A stretch of DNA of 64,000 nt from Usnea hakonensis (lineage: Eukaryota > Ascomycota > Lecanoromycetes > Lecanorales > Parmeliaceae), in contig BLJB01000333.1 in NCBI GenBank assembly GCA_013423325.1, forward strand, positions 91,962 through 155,961, in the 5' to 3' direction. Shown in pieces: positions 20,640-30,951 of the stretch. The translations under genes and the position numbers were made by a program. Every line of letters begins with the position of its first letter. Position 1 is the stretch's first letter. A model generated the notes under the pieces. That model saw nothing but the letters and a program-made list of their open reading frames with translations. It searched no databases and was not told the origin of the DNA.

Positions 20640-21855
20640 TCAGTCAACATCCGGTACAGGCAAACCGTGGATCAGCTTGACCGTCCTACCCAGATGACTT
20701 AACGCTTCCTTACTTCGCTCATCACGTAGGTTTGAAGCCTCCTGGGCCGATACAAGTACAAAGTCGTACACCAACACTGGAGATCCAATCTCAACGTTGT
20801 GCTCCTTGGCAATATCCTCGTTAGCGGGATGGAAGTCAACGATGAGTGACTCTTTGACTCCAAAAACGGCATCAGACGTCTCGTAAGGGTCTCCGCGTAT
20901 GTACAACGCCGTAATTAAGTGGTCGTATCCCGGTTTCTCGAACATGAAATGCATGTGGGCTGGTCTGAATGGATGACGTTGGAGCTTCTCAAGGAGCTTT
21001 CCCACGGGGCCATCGTGTGGGATTGGGTAGGAGACTGGCTTGATGGCCTTGAACCAGAATTTTCCATCATGGTCACTCTTCATCACACATCTCCCATCCG
21101 GACCTTCTCTATCAGCGTATTGCACGTCGTAATGCCCGGAAGAGTCCGTTTCCCATATATCGATCTTCACGCTGGAGACAGGCTTGCCGTGCGAGTCGTT
21201 GATGGTGCAGAGCACTAAACAAGGCTGGCCTTGGGTATCATGAGACATTGCGTCGCCATGTGCCATATCCTCAGCCTCATGTGAGTGAAAGGGTCCCAGA
21301 ACAGATCCTTCCGTGGAGTGGGCCGGCTTGGGATGGTCTATACTGTCAACGAGTAGAGAGAGACCAAGGATATCAGAGAGAAGTATGAACTCCTGTAAGA
21401 AGGGTGGTTAGTTTTCCAGTGGCCTGAGTGCGCGCAAGCAAGCATTTCCAGAAATGGGGACATCGGCCAGAAAGACAAAGGTATTTAAAAAAGACTTGTG
21501 CTCGGAATTAGTTGGCGAGGACACATCATGTGATATCTAGGATTGGAGGACACTGAAGACTTGCCCATCTTCCTGGCAGCTTTCCAAGAAGACGCCGCTT
21601 ATGAAAGATAGAGCCCACCTGTCGGACGTCGCTGCAAATTTGTCCTACAGCAGTCAAGAACTCCAATGCAGCCATCCACTCTTTGGTGCTTAGTCTTGTT
21701 TCCCTTGCGAAGTCGTGAAGGTGCGTGACCAGCCGCTCAAGGACGTAGGTGAGTCGAGGATCTGAGCTTTGGGAATTGGTACGGATGGTGTTCTCGGTGA
21801 TGTTGTCGATGGTCAAGTCCTTCATAGGAGGTATCTTGGCTTTTGAAGGGTTCAT
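20640..21855 (-). CDS. intradiol ring-cleavage dioxygenase (catechol/hydroxyquinol 1,2-dioxygenase type)
   Basis: Two exons: 21855-21619 and 21392-20640, separated by a 226-nt intron (GTGGGC donor, TTACAG acceptor). They encode about 329 residues. The N-terminal helical domain (LERLVTHLHDFARETRLS, EWMAALEFLTAVGQIC) is the intradiol N domain. The catalytic core shows EGSVLGPFH and the four non-haem Fe(III) ligands expected of the family: Tyr167 (GHYDVQY), Tyr201 (VSYPIPHDGP), His225 and His227 (RPAHMHF). The enzyme opens an ortho-dihydroxylated ring between the hydroxyls to give a muconate or maleylacetate-type product. The substrate cannot be read from the sequence. There is no signal peptide, so it is probably cytosolic. 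No other aromatic-catabolism gene is adjacent. The ATG at 21855 is the first in frame; an upstream TTG is unlikely. Confidence 0.88.
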
Positions 21856-22443
21856 GTTGTGGATGAGAGAGCCTCCTTTAAAGCCCGCAAAGATTTTGAT
21901 ATATTTGGGATTCAATCGTCGGAGGCTACACTAAATCCAAGCTCTGTACTCTAAAGGAAAGTCCTTATCTACCTATGAAGACTGGAAGACAACGGAGCGT
22001 TGCTTGGGCTCATAAGAAGGAAACAAGAGGAGAAGAAGACTGGAGTGGGAGCATTGAGTACCATGAACGACAACGCGCATATTCGTAAAATCAGTCGAGG
22101 TTTACCTGCTTTTCTTTTTATCTTACCTTGACGATGCTACCTTATATGCTTGTAGGACCGTTGCGGAAGCAGGGGTTGTGAGGGGGGCTCGGGGGGTTAA
22201 CATTTGACGGAAAGCTGATGCGGCAAAGGCTGTAAGGCTGTAAGGCTGTCCTGTAAGGCTGTTTTATACCTTACCTAAGTCCGAGGCATCGATAAAAGTT
22301 GCTTGATTTATGGGGATGGAAAAAATTACCAAAAGAGGTATCAACACAAAGCATCGATCATCGTCACCATCACAGTATTACCTTATCATTCATGTGGCAT
22401 TCCGCGCAACTGGCGACTTACCCTCAACCACGGCGACATACCC
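21856..22443. promoter_or_regulatory. divergent spacer, dioxygenase / CDF transporter, with short tandem repeats
   Basis: These 588 bp hold both promoters. At about 22226-22262 the word AAGGCTGT(A) is repeated four times in a tandem, slightly imperfect array. TACCTTACCTAA follows at 22267. No known operator is recognised. Confidence 0.4.
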
Positions 22444-23802
22444 ATGGCCGAAAACCCAACTGCAGTACCCATTCCAGCCAATAGCCAGCCTCAAAGATCC
22501 GATATTCCAATAGCACTGCCGGCAAAAACGCCATCGATCAATTCCGCTCGACGAGCGACAAGTACCGCCTTCGAATCCGCCACCCCTAGCTCCAACGAGA
22601 ACGATCCCATACCTCGCCATTCTACTCACACCTCTTCGGACGAAGAAAATCGCCCTCCAGACTACTCCTATGACAATGATCCTTATCAGCTATCTACAAA
22701 GCTCAAGACCGACAGTGAGATTGAGGCGATACGTGCGAACACCTCTCGGAAGAGAGATGGCTACGGTCCCATCACCCTGAACAAAGAAGCGCACAAGGCC
22801 AAGAAGCTCCAGGACTTCTACGCGAACCAAAATGAGAGCATCCAAAAGTGGCTCAAGCCCGTTGACGAGCATATAAGGCTGGCGAAGATATTCGAAGGGG
22901 AGAACCATCTCAAGTACCAGATCGCTGTGCGAGGCTCTTTCGTCGCAAATCTCCTTCTCGCAATCCTGCAAACCTATGCCGCCATATCTGCAGGCAGTTC
23001 GCTCTCCTTATTTACCACCATGGCCGACGCAATTTTTGATCCACTGTCCAACATCACCCTGATCGTCTGCAATCGGGCCGTCAAAAGAGTGGACCCTCGA
23101 AGATTTCCCTCTGGGAAAGCACGCATTGAAACAGCGGGAAATATAGTCTTCTGCTTCCTCATGACTGCCGTCTCCTGGATCATAATCGTTTTGTCCGTCA
23201 TCGAGCTGAAGAACGGCGATTCAGAAAAGAAAAAACCCCTACATCTACCCTCTGTAATCGCTGTGGCCGTCGCGAGTGCCACGAAGCTTGCGCTATTTTT
23301 CTACTGCTGGACCCTGCGTAATGTCTACTCTCAGGTCCGCATTCTCTGGGAAGACCACCGCAATGACCTCTTTATCAATGGCTTTGGTCTCCTCACTTCC
23401 GTTGGTGGTAGTAAGCTGAAGTGGTGGATCGATCCCATGGGTGCCATCATACTTTCTTGCTTGATCTCGTATCTCTGGCTCACGACCGCCTATTCAGAAT
23501 TCCAGCTCCTCATCGGTGTAACAGCGGACACACCAATGCAGCAATGGATTACCTACATCTCCATGACGCATTCTCCCTCCATTCTTGCCATTGACACCGT
23601 TCGCGCCTACCACTCTGGCCCGCGGATCATAGTGGAAGTCGATATCGTCATGGACCCCTTGGAGAGCTTGCGCACTACGCATAACGTAGCTGAGGAGTTG
23701 CAGATAAAGTTGGAAAGCTTGCCACACGTTGAAAGGGCATATGTGCATATCGACTTCGAGACGAGCCACAAACCGGAGCATTTCTTGAAGAAAGAGCTGT
23801 AG
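22444..23802 (+). CDS. cation diffusion facilitator transporter, probable Mn2+-type
   Basis: A single exon from the ATG at 22444, which has a near-ideal context (CCCATGGCC), encodes about 452 residues. A polar N-terminal region of about 170 residues precedes membrane segments starting at GSFVANLLLAILQTYAAIS. Two DxxxD metal-site motifs are visible: D195-D199 (MADAIFDPLSN) and D304-D308 (DHRNDLFINGFG). In this family DxxxD rather than HxxxD at these places is typical of manganese transporters. A soluble C-terminal ferredoxin-like domain follows (HSGPRIIVEVDIVMDPLESL, LPHVERAYVHIDFE). The likely role is to move Mn2+ by proton antiport into an organelle or out of the cell. Substrate is inferred from the motif; Fe or Zn are alternatives. 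The next gene is convergent. Confidence 0.9.
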   Translation: MAENPTAVPIPANSQPQRSDIPIALPAKTPSINSARRATSTAFESATPSSNENDPIPRHSTHTSSDEENRPPDYSYDNDPYQLSTKLKTDSEIEAIRANTSRKRDGYGPITLNKEAHKAKKLQDFYANQNESIQKWLKPVDEHIRLAKIFEGENHLKYQIAVRGSFVANLLLAILQTYAAISAGSSLSLFTTMADAIFDPLSNITLIVCNRAVKRVDPRRFPSGKARIETAGNIVFCFLMTAVSWIIIVLSVIELKNGDSEKKKPLHLPSVIAVAVASATKLALFFYCWTLRNVYSQVRILWEDHRNDLFINGFGLLTSVGGSKLKWWIDPMGAIILSCLISYLWLTTAYSEFQLLIGVTADTPMQQWITYISMTHSPSILAIDTVRAYHSGPRIIVEVDIVMDPLESLRTTHNVAEELQIKLESLPHVERAYVHIDFETSHKPEHFLKKEL

Positions 23803-24695
23803 TGATTTGCACGTTGGATTGAGATCACGATTGGATTGTCCCCGCGCGGATTTCCTGGAAAGTTGCTTTTGGGAGTTTCTGAGGCTATATGGAAATGTTC
23901 AAGAGAGAGAGAGATACCCCCCCCCTCATCGAACGATGACGGCCTTCGCACCGACTTTCTCTTTGCAATTTCCTGCAGTCGCAAGCCAGACGTGCCTCCA
24001 GATTCTGCTAGAAAGTGGTTGCTCTGTTGCGGTGTAGTCTGTTTCGTGAATGAGTAATGCGTGCACGTCTTCGTGCTGACAGATTGTACGTGACCTTTGA
24101 CATTGTACACCTTGCTCTTCCTCACCCCTGTGTCAACATTTTCCACCCTTGCCATTGGTTTCTCTTCAAAGCACGGCCTACGTCCCAAACCGTTGCCCTC
24201 TGCAATGGTACTCCGGACAACTAGCCTCACGCCACAGAGCTCGGAATCTCAAGCATTTTTGGGTCAACCATGGCCAAAACCACTTTAACTTTTACCACTA
24301 GACATCTTTGTCTTATTTCTCGTTGCTTGTCGGTCTTTCAACGTCTTGCGCGCTACGAGCCCTTTTCTCTTGAACGCTAACGTCAATGAGTCCGAAGGGA
24401 TGTGAGATCTCTTTTCCTGTTCCTCAGTACCTTACCACCTGCCATGCCATTCTCGTTGGTTAGCTTCTGGGTAAGCTGTGCATGCAGACTTAGTACGGGG
24501 AAACAGTCGCTCAGCATGCCTCGATGGGTCATGAGGAGACATTTCCGTGTCAAAATTCGCACGTATACGATAAGGATTTTGCAAGACGGTCCTGAGGCAC
24601 ATATTCATGCATCATTCCTCCTAAAATCCAAGTTCAATCTTCATATCGAGGAAATACATATATACACAGCCATCCAAACGGCATAGAACCCTGCC
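23803..24695. other. convergent spacer CDF / SDR
   Basis: This 893-bp stretch has no supported gene. It contains a short GA tract followed by eight C (near 23907-23928). Small open frames on both strands lack conservation signals. Confidence 0.4.
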
Positions 24696-25898
24696 CTATA
24701 GCTTCAATTTGCCCCATAGTGCGCCCCCATCAAGCGTGATGCAGGCTCCATTGACATGACTGGACGCCCTACTCGCCAAGTACACGACCGCGCCGGCAAT
24801 ATCTTCCGGCTTACCCAATCGCCCGTTGGGATTCTGTTTCGCCATCTCTGCCTCGCCCCCATGCAACGACATCAGTCCTGACGCCATCTTCGAGGGAAAG
24901 AAGCCCGGCGCGATGCTGTTGCAGAGGATGTGCCGAGGGCCGAGGTCGACCGCTAGGTTGCGGGTGAGGTGGATCACAGCGGCTGTGGAGGGGAAAGAAG
25001 ATTAATGATAGAGGAGAGCGATTTGGGAGATTTGATCATACCTTTAGACGCTGAGTAGCCGAAGGTGGCATTTTCGCCCAGAGAGCCAACGCCGAGGCCT
25101 GCGATAGAGGCGGTCACGATGACTCGGGATGGGTCCTCCATTGTCGCTTTCTTCTGAAGTAGCGGTGCAAACCTATTTCAAGGTGGGTCAGTCGTGGTAC
25201 TCGTGAACACTCCCCAACCACCCAGAAAGGGAACATGTACATACAAACGGATGGTATTGAAAACGCTCTTGACATTCAAATCCATCACCTTGGCGAAAGC
25301 GCCATCAGGATGGGTATCGAATTTCTCCCCCCACGTAGCGCCCGCATTCGCAAATAAGATGTCCACATGGTCCGTTGTTTCCATGATCTTCTTCACCAAA
25401 GCTTCCACGTCCGCAATCTTTGCGCTATCAGCAGGCACGGAAATGGCTTGAGCGCCGGGACGTTTGTTTGGCAAGGCATTGAGGGCGGCGCAGGCAGAGT
25501 CGCAGGCCGCGGCTTTGCGCGAGGTTATGTAGACCTTTGAGCAACCCGCCTGGAGGAACCTGTAATAGGAGAGCCTACCGTCAGCATATCAAGCAACGCT
25601 GGAAGTAACTCATGTGTATCACCCAGAGGCAGCATGGAGACCCAGTCCCCGCGAGCCGCCTGTCTACGCGCAATGCGATGTCAGCGTTGCACCTTGAAGA
25701 CGAAAACAGGGACCACAGCACACAGCTAGGCGGTTAAGAAAGCCTTCTCCAGCCCAGTACACGTCTTGAGAGCCTCATGTGGGTATCAATCCGGGGCAGA
25801 GGAAGAGGGGGTCATACGACGACCACTACTTTTCCTTCGAGGGTAAAGAGACTGTTGAAGTCCTTGAGCCCGATTTGAGATTTGGCTTCTGCGGCCAT
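24696..25898 (-). CDS. short-chain dehydrogenase/reductase, 3-oxoacyl-ACP-reductase-like
   Basis: Five exons: 25898-25818, 25663-25623, 25559-25245, 25172-25042 and 24982-24696. They encode 284 residues, with phases that sum exactly. The Rossmann cofactor motif TGGSRGLG is at residues 28-35, NAGA follows (FANAGATWG), and the catalytic set is Ser168 (TASIAGLG), Tyr185 and Lys189 (YSASK). The C-terminal half has NSIAPGFFPSKM and GRLGKPEDIAGAVVYLAS, usual in classical SDRs that resemble RhlG-type 3-oxoacyl-ACP reductases. It should use NAD(P)H to reduce a carbonyl group; the substrate is unknown. There is no signal peptide. Exon 2 is only 41 nt and encodes the cofactor motif. The flanking genes give no pathway hint. 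Confidence 0.9.
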
Positions 25899-26272
25899 TG
25901 ATGCGGAGCGTTGGTTGGAATCGATGGCAATCTGAATTCCAGGTAAAGAGGAAAAGGATGAGAAGAGGAATTAGAATTTTCCCCCTCTTATTATAACATA
26001 CTCCAAGCTCCAATTAGGTATGATTCCTCTTCCTGTCCACCTCCTCCGCTGTGGAAGCGGAAGGTGAGGTGAAAAGCCGAATTGCGAGCCGAGGTCCAGC
26101 ATTTTTTGAATTGCCCAATCTTGGCTGGACCTGGCTCATTTTTTGTTTCTTCAATGCATTGGAATACGGAGAATATGCTACATACTGCCGATACGGCCCA
26201 TGCTGCCCTCAACTCCTGCCTGATGCTATGGTCAACTATCTGCATGTTCCAAAATTGTCAAGTCCACTTGCG
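25899..26272. other. spacer upstream of SDR gene
   Basis: This 374-bp spacer holds the SDR promoter and the 3' end of the LysM-protein gene, which lies on the same strand. An AT-rich block (CTTATTATAACATA, near 25986-25999) on the SDR side could serve as a core-promoter element. Nothing else is recognised. Confidence 0.35.
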
Positions 26273-27430
26273 CTAAAGCTGACCAATCAAGCCCGTCTCT
26301 ATGCCCCTTCTCCGCTTCCCGAGCTTCTGCCCTTTTGTTTTCCCTTTCGATGCTCCCTCCATAGGATTTTCATTTTCCCACTTCTCGTCAGCCAGATACG
26401 CCTCGATAGCCAGTCCCAGATTGTAGTCTGATTGCTGGAGGTAGAGAAGGGCAATTTCATATCTAAGTCGCACAGAAAAGCTCAACAGTTGATCAGCCTT
26501 GTTCAGAACACAGTCACCAGTTGAGGGCATGGCTACTAACTCTGATACTTTACAAGCAACCATCCACCGCCTGACCTTCGCTTTTCGAATCTCTTCCTCT
26601 TCGCTCTCCATCGGCTTGGGGCTCAGGCTGACACCCCCCTTGTAGAACTCCCCAGGTATGAGAATCGTCCGTCGAGCTGCCAGCAGATGGTCTGCGAATA
26701 GACCATTCTTTCGCCTCAGCGCATCTTGGGGGACGCCGTACCGCAGTGAGAGCGACAACAGCGTGTCGTGAGAGGGGTTCAGAAAATGCAAGACATCCTC
26801 TACCTGAGGTTCTGAAGATGGAAGATCCTTTTTGTCTTTTGGGGTGAAAACGTTCAAAGTTGAGTAAGCTGGGGGATCCTCGCAATCCGGTGGCGAGGCT
26901 AAAGAATCATGGACAGGACGGGGAGAAGGTGGTGGCGAGTAAGCCGGAGGATCATGAAGGTCTTGAGATAACGAAGATGCGCCAAATGAGACTCTATATT
27001 ATCATTCAATCGTCAGTATTGTGGATTTGGGGCGAGGGTCGTTTTGAGCGTTCAATCATGTTTCGAAGCGAACGCTTGTTACATTTCTTAAAGTTGTACG
27101 GTCTGGTCCGTGAGAGAACAGGGGGGGGTGGAGAAGACACATACTGGCAGAATGGACCTTGTGTCGAAATTCAGTGTTCCGTTACTGCGCTGCGTCTTGC
27201 GGATGGGAGGCTCACAGTAAGTTGCAAATCGGGGATTGTCCTTGAGCAAAGGATTAGTCGAAGCTCTTCAAGTAGTCTAATCCAGAGAGCCTGCCTACAT
27301 TTATACATTTACCACATGTGATCCGACCGCAGCATTCCAAGCGACGATCCAGAAGGATGGGTTTTTCAGTCTTCTCATCGTATTGTGGCGAAATAATCGT
27401 CGCGCAAGTGCAACATGCTTCGCCAGTCAT
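26273..27430 (-). CDS. Cys-rich zinc-finger-like and LysM domain protein (intracellular type)
   Basis: Four exons: 27430-27299, 27240-27216, 27157-27145 (13 nt) and 26993-26273. They encode 296 residues with matching phases. The N-terminus (MTGEACCTCATI) begins a Cys-rich module with CCTC, LECCGR, CGKC and YCPFCQ within residues 6-57, probably a zinc-binding ribbon or RING-like fold. A Pro-rich stretch follows (DPPAY twice). Residues of about 120-170 form one LysM domain (HDTLLSLSLRYGVPQDALRRKNGL, ending TILIP). The C-terminal part (ALLYLQQSDYNLGLAIEAYLADEKWE) resembles a UBA-like helical segment and ends in a basic tail. There is no signal peptide, unlike secreted LysM effectors, so a cytosolic role is inferred. 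Similar proteins are conserved in filamentous fungi but not characterised. An in-frame stretch of 51 nt near residues 190-210 could be an additional retained intron. Confidence 0.85.
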
Positions 27431-27948
27431 TGTGATAGGGTGTATGGAGATAGAAACCAATGGTGATGCAGTGAGACCCTCGATGGACAGGTGAGACAAG
27501 GTGATTTCTTCTAAGGTAAGGTAGCAATAATCAGTTACATGTGAAGTGAAGTCATGGTCAGAGAGTACTTTACTTTAACCCCAGGACTACCTACCTCGGC
27601 GATACCTTTATCGCCGCTTTATCGCTAGACGAGCTGTCTAGCCCAAATCTGACCTAGCTTGACCCACGAGATCTTGCGGACCGCTACTTTTCAAATATGA
27701 AGTTCAAGACCTTCAACTGATTTATTACCTGCGCAACCTGTTCGCAATCGAGGTATGTCAAAAGTAGCGCTCATAGCAAGACAACTACCTGGGCATTCTG
27801 TTGTCGCTCATGAACCTCGTCCCACAACATGGGCTGAAGAACCCTTGACCCGGGGGCACTCTTTGCGCTCATAGGCTAACGTGCATATCTCTCGTTGTGC
27901 CAGATATCTCACCTCCCGCCATCGAGTTGAGAATCTTTATACGTGAAA
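27431..27948. promoter_or_regulatory. divergent spacer, LysM protein / ribosomal protein uS8
   Basis: These 518 bp hold two promoters, including that of a highly expressed ribosomal protein gene. TACTTTACTTTAA and CTACCTACC words occur near 27567-27597. I cannot identify a specific ribosomal-protein element. Confidence 0.4.
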
Positions 27949-28679
27949 ATGGTCAAAACCAGTGTTCTCAACGATGCGCTAAATGCCATCAACAATGCCG
28001 AAAAATCCGGCAAGCGCCAAGTACTCATTCGGCCCAGCTCAAAGGTCATTGTCAAATTTCTGCATTGTATGCAAAAGCACGGTATGTGGTAGGGTTGGAT
28101 ACTCGATAGCAGACCCTTCTCTCAATCCAAAGATCGACCGCATTCGGGCTGATAACTGGACAACGGTCTCGACATTTCAAAACACCTCACGACCTTTGCC
28201 CTTTAAGTGCCCGATAGATCCAAATCTGCGAAGATCTTACACGTTCTCCGACTTTACACATGAAGTCCAACGTTTAATCAATCGCAACATTGCTGACTTG
28301 CTCGTCTTCCGCAGGTTACATTGGAGAGTTCGAGGAGGTCGACGACCATCGATCAGGCAAGATAGTCATCCAACTCAATGGCCGGTACATACTTTCAGGC
28401 CCATACCCCATCTAGGACTAGCTAAATCTCGCCCCAGTATCAACAAGACAGGTGTCATTTCTCCGCGATATAACGTTCGAATAACGGACTTTGAGAAGTG
28501 GGTGGTCAAGCTGCTGCCTTCGCGTCAATTTGGGTATATCGTCTTGACAACTTCTGCCGGAATCATGGACCACGAGGAGGCGCGACGGAAGCACGTCGCG
28601 GGAAAGATCATCGGGTACGTCTTCTCTGCTCACATCGTGGACGACGCACTAATAATCTCGCTGCAGTTTCTTCTACTAG
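27949..28679 (+). CDS. rps22: 40S ribosomal protein uS8 (S15a/S22)
   Basis: Four exons: 27949-28081, 28315-28384, 28438-28614 and 28667-28679. They encode exactly 130 residues, the normal length of eukaryotic S15a/Rps22. The sequence has the family hallmarks MVKTSVLNDALNAINNAEKS, FLHCMQKHGYIGEFE, KTGVISPRYNV, LPSRQFGYIVLTTSAGIMDH and the end GKIIGFFY. It is a structural component of the small ribosomal subunit. The first intron (28082-28314) is 233 nt, much longer than the others in the window; long first introns are common in fungal ribosomal protein genes. The last exon has only 13 nt. Confidence 0.97.
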
Positions 28680-29436
28680 AACGGCGGCACATGGTTTTGC
28701 ATCTAACAACGAGATAGCCAGCGAAGGAGAGAGGAGCGTGATTTTGAAAAGCTTAGATACGATGGAGGCTTTTTAGAGCATAAACACGATATTAAATGTC
28801 ATGACGAAATCCGCCATGCTCACAAATCACTTCTCAAGAAAGCACTGCGTCTGTCTCGGAACCAGGCGTATTGTGAATTGCAGTCTCCAAAACTCCCCTG
28901 TTGCGAATTTCTTTACCTAATATCAGCCGTGAGTCTTGACACAGCAGCCTTGCTATAACATTCGTTACTTTACATGATCAATCGCATCATTGGATTCCAC
29001 TACATAGTCGGCATCGTCCTCCGCTATCCGTGACTCAAGACCAGGTACCACGTACCTGATTATCAGGGGTGCGAAGTCAACGTGCCAGCCAGCTGAGTCC
29101 AACGCATATCCATCTTGCGAAAGGCTGTACGAGTCATGTCGCAGGAAAAAGAGTCTCATGTAAACTTAGGTACTTTACAATCTTCCTGCTTACACGATGG
29201 GCCAAATGACGAGTGCACACCACGTAAATGAGCCTACTTTTGCTTTGAGAAGGTAAGGTAAGTAAGTATAATAATGTTGTAAGTACATGTTCGCTTCTCT
29301 TCCATGGACTTAGTCTACTCGTACCGTCGGACCTCGGTAGCCAGGCGCGAGATCCTTGCAATGTAAAATCATCTCCCTTATCACGACTTGATGCAAGGCA
29401 AACAACAGCTATCAATTTGGTGTGATGATTACCTTA
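28680..29436. other. spacer downstream of uS8
   Basis: This 757-bp stretch has no supported gene. TAAGGTAAGTAAG-type words occur near 29250-29265. It ends at the TA that flanks the MITE-like element. Confidence 0.4.
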
Positions 29437-30034
29437 CTTTAAGGGCGCTAGGGGGGTAGGCGAAATCATCCCTGCATGAAGCCAGCATCCTTGTGGTTTG
29501 AAAATATCTTATACTCTAGACTATGCTACGGCCCCTCAGGCATCATTGTTTAGTCGCTACATAACTTCGTAAAGATATTTCCTATCAAAAAAGATCTTAG
29601 TGTAGGAGCATGATCTACTAATAATCTGGAAGTAGATTGATCTGGAGCGGGAGATCATAAGGCATACTACCCTCCCCGGAGGAAAAAGAAATATTTGGAA
29701 GACGGAAGTACAATTCGAACCCCAGACCTCAGCCATATATTATGTAATAATAATGGTAATTAATATTTTGCTCTACAACTACCACTGCACTATATATGCA
29801 GATGTAAAAGTGCGACTATTAATTTATATAAATTACTAAATACTATAATCCTTCTTCTGGATTTCGCCAAGATCTCGCCCTCTCTAGATCTCGCTCTCTC
29901 TAGAAAATACGTTAAGAAAACGTCTACATCTAGGGATCTCTTACACTTGATATTATATCAAGACTATTGTAAAATAAAAAGGATACTGGCATGATGCAGG
30001 GATAATTTCGCCTACCCCCCTAGCGCCCTTAAAG
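29437..30034. mobile_element. MITE-like element with about 58-bp inverted repeats and TA duplications
   Basis: The left end (29437 on, starting CTTTAAGGGCGCTAGGGGGG) and the right end (reading back from 30034) are near-perfect inverted repeats over about 58 bp. Some of the few differences between arms are C/T transitions. Both ends are flanked by TA (29435-29436 and 30035-30036), the target duplication expected of Tc1/mariner/pogo-type elements. The 598-bp length and the AT-rich, non-coding interior indicate a non-autonomous copy. The C/T pattern fits repeat-induced point mutation, but two arms alone cannot prove it. The interior contains a tRNA-like sequence, annotated separately. Confidence 0.78.
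29700..29805 (-). repeat. degenerate tRNA-like (SINE-like) sequence inside the MITE
   Basis: On the minus strand an A-box match TAGTGCAGTGG (29792-29782) fits the consensus TRGYNNARNNG. It is followed 71 nt downstream by a B-box-like GGTTCGAATT (29721-29712), whose last bases have T where CC is expected. The spacing is about 27 nt longer than in a plain tRNA, as with an intron or a long variable arm. The intervening sequence is AT-rich and I could not fold a convincing acceptor stem. It is most likely a decayed tRNA gene or a tRNA-derived SINE head rather than a working tRNA. Confidence 0.4.
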
Positions 30035-30558
30035 TAGGTAAATGTATTTAATGTAATATGATGTCACCAATACCGGGAGGTCAGGGTCTCTCGTGCATGA
30101 ATTCTGCAGAGGTGTTTGAGAAATCCTTCTAGCCCGTATACCGTTGTTCCAATTGATCTGATCACTCAGCTTGGAGTATTATACCCCCCGAAGACTAATC
30201 CCAGACATATTCGGCACACGGCGACCCAGAGCAATGCAATCGTTTTCGGAATTCATCGTTCCACCGACTGATTTGTTGCGACTCTGCACGATTACGCCTT
30301 CATGCAGATGTACGTTCATCACGAGTAGAACATTCTCTTGGATAAGCGGGCTAATTTCTTCATTATGAAGAGAGGCTACATTCTTGGATAAGCAAGTGTA
30401 TGACGGTTCTTTACCATTCCAGTCGGCACTGAAAATATTCGCAGAGACCGCCATTAGAGATGAATGTTGGAAAGCTTAGCCTCTTGTCACCATTACCTTG
30501 GAGAAGACAATACACCGGCCTTTGAACTCGCAGCAGACGAGGCTGAAATCCAGGTGCA
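30035..30558. other. eroded spacer between MITE and PKS relic
   Basis: About 0.5 kb without an intact gene. All frames on the plus strand are interrupted. It may hold further decayed polyketide synthase sequence, but I could not align any segment with confidence. Confidence 0.35.
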
Positions 30559-30951
30559 CGCTGTGACCAGTCTGTAGCAACGTTGGAAGAAAAGATCGAT
30601 GCCAAACAGTTCCTTGTGAGAGCGTCTACTCTACCCGAGGCTGGATCGATCATTGCTCAAGCCACCGTGGCAAAGCTATCCAGGAGCCTTTTCATGCTTC
30701 AAGTCAACGTAGATCTGGCAAAACCAATGCCCTCCTATGGTGTTGACTCACTTCTCAGGATCGAACTTCGGACTTGCTTGGGGTAGGAATTCGGTGCTGA
30801 TATTCCTATCTTTGAACTTGTGGGAGGGAGGAATCTCATTGCTGTAGGACCTAGTGTATGTAGCCAGAAAGAGTCGGTTTCGGCAAGCCACATGGGACAG
30901 TTACAGCTGAAGCGGATCAGGCGGGAATTCGTCGCCAGTATCACACGATAG
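30559..30951 (+). pseudogene. polyketide synthase C-terminal acyl-carrier-domain relic
   Basis: A conceptual frame from 30559 reads through a linker and then a carrier-protein pattern: VAKLSRSLFM, then KPMPSYGVDSLLRIELR, which holds the Ser that would carry phosphopantetheine (GVDSL). It continues as EFGADIPIFELVGG, the usual end of the ACP domain of highly reducing fungal polyketide synthases. A TAG stop at 30784-30786 interrupts it between helix II and EFGADIP. No start codon, ketosynthase or other catalytic domain is present upstream, where only decayed sequence and a MITE are found. I read it as the 3' remnant of a deleted PKS gene. Its linker after the domain ends at TAG 30949-30951. Confidence 0.7.

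Noticed and set aside
22303..22443. N-terminal extension of the CDF transporter
   Set aside because: The upstream in-frame start would be a TTG. The ATG at 22444 has a near-ideal context and the usual polar N-terminus.
29700..29805. Functional tRNA gene
   Set aside because: No acceptor stem could be formed, the B box is altered, and the centre is AT-rich and too long.
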